A stretch of DNA of 64,000 nucleotides from the NCBI GenBank assembly GCA_019636675.1, contig JAHBXC010000001.1:1423007-1487006 (forward strand), written 5' to 3'. The notes beneath the pieces are model-generated. The model ran no database searches. It saw nothing but the letters and a program-made list of their open reading frames with translations, and was not told the DNA's origin. Source of the stretch: Phycisphaeraceae bacterium (GTDB taxonomy: Bacteria; Planctomycetota; Phycisphaerae; Phycisphaerales; UBA1924). The position numbers were made by a program, and so were the translations under genes. Below, piece by piece: positions 63,413-64,000 of this stretch; positions within the stretch are counted from its first letter, which is position 1, and each line of letters starts with the position of its first letter.

Positions 63413-64000
63413 GTCTGCAGCACTCCCGTCCGGAACTCCCGCTCGCTGGGCCAGTTGCTCGTCATCGCCAGCGCCGCCGCCAGTTCGTCGCGCGTGTTGT
63501 GGGGCTGGATGACGCGGTCGAGCCAGCCGCGGGCAGCCCCGTGGCGGATGTCCTGCTGCTCGGTGTAGCTCTCGCGCACCGCGTCGAGGATCGCCTTGTG
63601 CGTCGCCTCGTCGATGGTCTCGCCCTTGCGCTCGCGCGATTTCTCCTCGATCGTCGCGAGCACGCCCGTCGCCTGGGCGGCGCCCATCACGGCGCACTTG
63701 CTGCCGGGCCACGCGTAGGTCAGGAAGGGGTCGAACGCGCGCCCGCACATGGCGTAGTTCCCGGCGCCGTAGCTGCCCCCGATGATGAGCGAGATCTTGG
63801 GGACGACGCAGTTGCTCATCGCGTTGACCATCTTGGCGCCGGCGCGGATGATGCCGTGCTGCTCGCTCTCGCGCCCGACCATGAAGCCGGTGGTGTCGTG
63901 CACGAACACGATCGGGATGCGCTTCTGGTTACAGTCCATGATGAAGCGCGCGGTCTTTTCGGCGGAGTCGTGGTAGATCACGCCCCCGATCTGGATGCCC
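63409..64000 (-). CDS. Acyl-CoA carboxylase carboxyltransferase subunit, C-terminal part (cut by right edge)
   Basis: These 196 residues are the C-terminal part of a biotin-dependent acyl-CoA carboxylase beta subunit. IPIVFVHDTTGFMVGRESEQ, IRAGAKMVNAMSNCVVPKIS and IIGGSYGAGNYAMCGRAFDP followed by AWPGSKCAVMG are typical of methylcrotonyl-CoA or propionyl-CoA carboxylase. The nearby HMG-CoA lyase and hydratases favour methylcrotonyl-CoA. The visible end (SEREFRTGVLQT) overlaps the DUF4258 start by four bases. The N-terminal part lies beyond the window. Confidence 0.87.
   Translation of the reverse strand, partial: GIQIGGVIYHDSAEKTARFIMDCNQKRIPIVFVHDTTGFMVGRESEQHGIIRAGAKMVNAMSNCVVPKISLIIGGSYGAGNYAMCGRAFDPFLTYAWPGSKCAVMGAAQATGVLATIEEKSRERKGETIDEATHKAILDAVRESYTEQQDIRHGAARGWLDRVIQPHNTRDELAAALAMTSNWPSEREFRTGVLQT

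Noticed and set aside
63134..63748. A 204-codon DUF4258 protein with a long Arg-rich N terminus
   Set aside because: The upstream part is the carboxyltransferase gene in another frame; TTG 63412 with the TTGA overlap gives a normal-length DUF4258 protein.

Overview
The window is very G+C-rich bacterial chromosome. The features point to a planctomycete, most probably of the class Phycisphaerae. Two proteins carry the Asp/Asn-Gly-Asp-Gly...ADLN (dockerin-like) repeats typical of that group. Three small membrane proteins end in a CxxCGY-LAGL-CPECG zinc-ribbon tail common there. DUF1573, DUF1015, DUF2339 and DUF885 proteins and a Rho factor with a long disordered head fit as well. This assignment is inference from protein character, not from a database search. 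I found 55 protein-coding genes, two of them cut by the window edges, and no rRNA, tRNA or CRISPR array.

Region by region: 1-1.9 kb is a minus-strand kynurenine-pathway operon (3-hydroxyanthranilate dioxygenase, ACMS decarboxylase, start of kynureninase). 2-7.3 kb holds membrane and periplasmic proteins (zinc-ribbon membrane protein, DUF2339, a MauE/thioredoxin fusion, DUF1573). 7.5-11 kb is a serine-biosynthesis cluster (DUF1015, serA, serC). 11-24.5 kb carries envelope and housekeeping genes: a domain-swapped HldE-like protein, a glycosyltransferase, an outer-membrane barrel, a VWA protein, a methyltransferase, lipoproteins, a TrmH-family methyltransferase, rpiA, Sua5, a TolC-like protein and an SH3 protein. 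24.6-27 kb has a calcium-binding-repeat protein and a secreted PQQ-type sugar dehydrogenase. 27.3-37.4 kb has a polyferredoxin-TPR fusion, FtsK with a long acidic tail, two more zinc-ribbon membrane proteins, rho and coaE. 37.4-48.6 kb mixes housekeeping genes (HAD phosphatase, DUF885 peptidase-like protein, asnS, rpe, a degenerate phosphatase, accD, a class I amidotransferase) with three A+T-richer genes of unknown function. 48.8-64 kb is a catabolic region: pyruvate dehydrogenase E1, an acyl-CoA dehydrogenase, three enoyl-CoA hydratases, HMG-CoA lyase and an acyl-CoA carboxylase carboxyltransferase. This set is consistent with leucine and fatty-acid breakdown. It is interleaved with an HD-GYP/PilZ protein, a TPR protein, an ATP-grasp enzyme and a DUF4258/DUF2283 gene pair.

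The most unusual content is the repetitive DNA on the right half. First, a 543-bp unit made of a DUF559 (Vsr-like) endonuclease reading frame between two 84-bp palindromic direct repeats sits exactly in frame inside the HMG-CoA lyase gene. Removing those 181 codons would restore a normal 310-residue enzyme. A second DUF559 gene three kb away is also bracketed by direct repeats (188 bp). A related fold-back without a nuclease lies at 34.1-34.4 kb, so DUF559 may be the mobilising partner of these repeats. Second, at least thirteen intergenic tracts of degenerate 7-bp repeats (families GGGAGCA, GGCAATA/CCCATTG, GGCACGA) resemble the STRR heptamers described in cyanobacteria. In three genes the stop codon lies inside a heptamer. 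Third, a DUF4258/DUF2283 pair has apparently inserted between an acyl-CoA carboxylase gene and its downstream ATP-grasp neighbour. It left a decayed 551-bp-offset copy of the carboxylase 3' end and recreated the same TTGA stop/start overlap.
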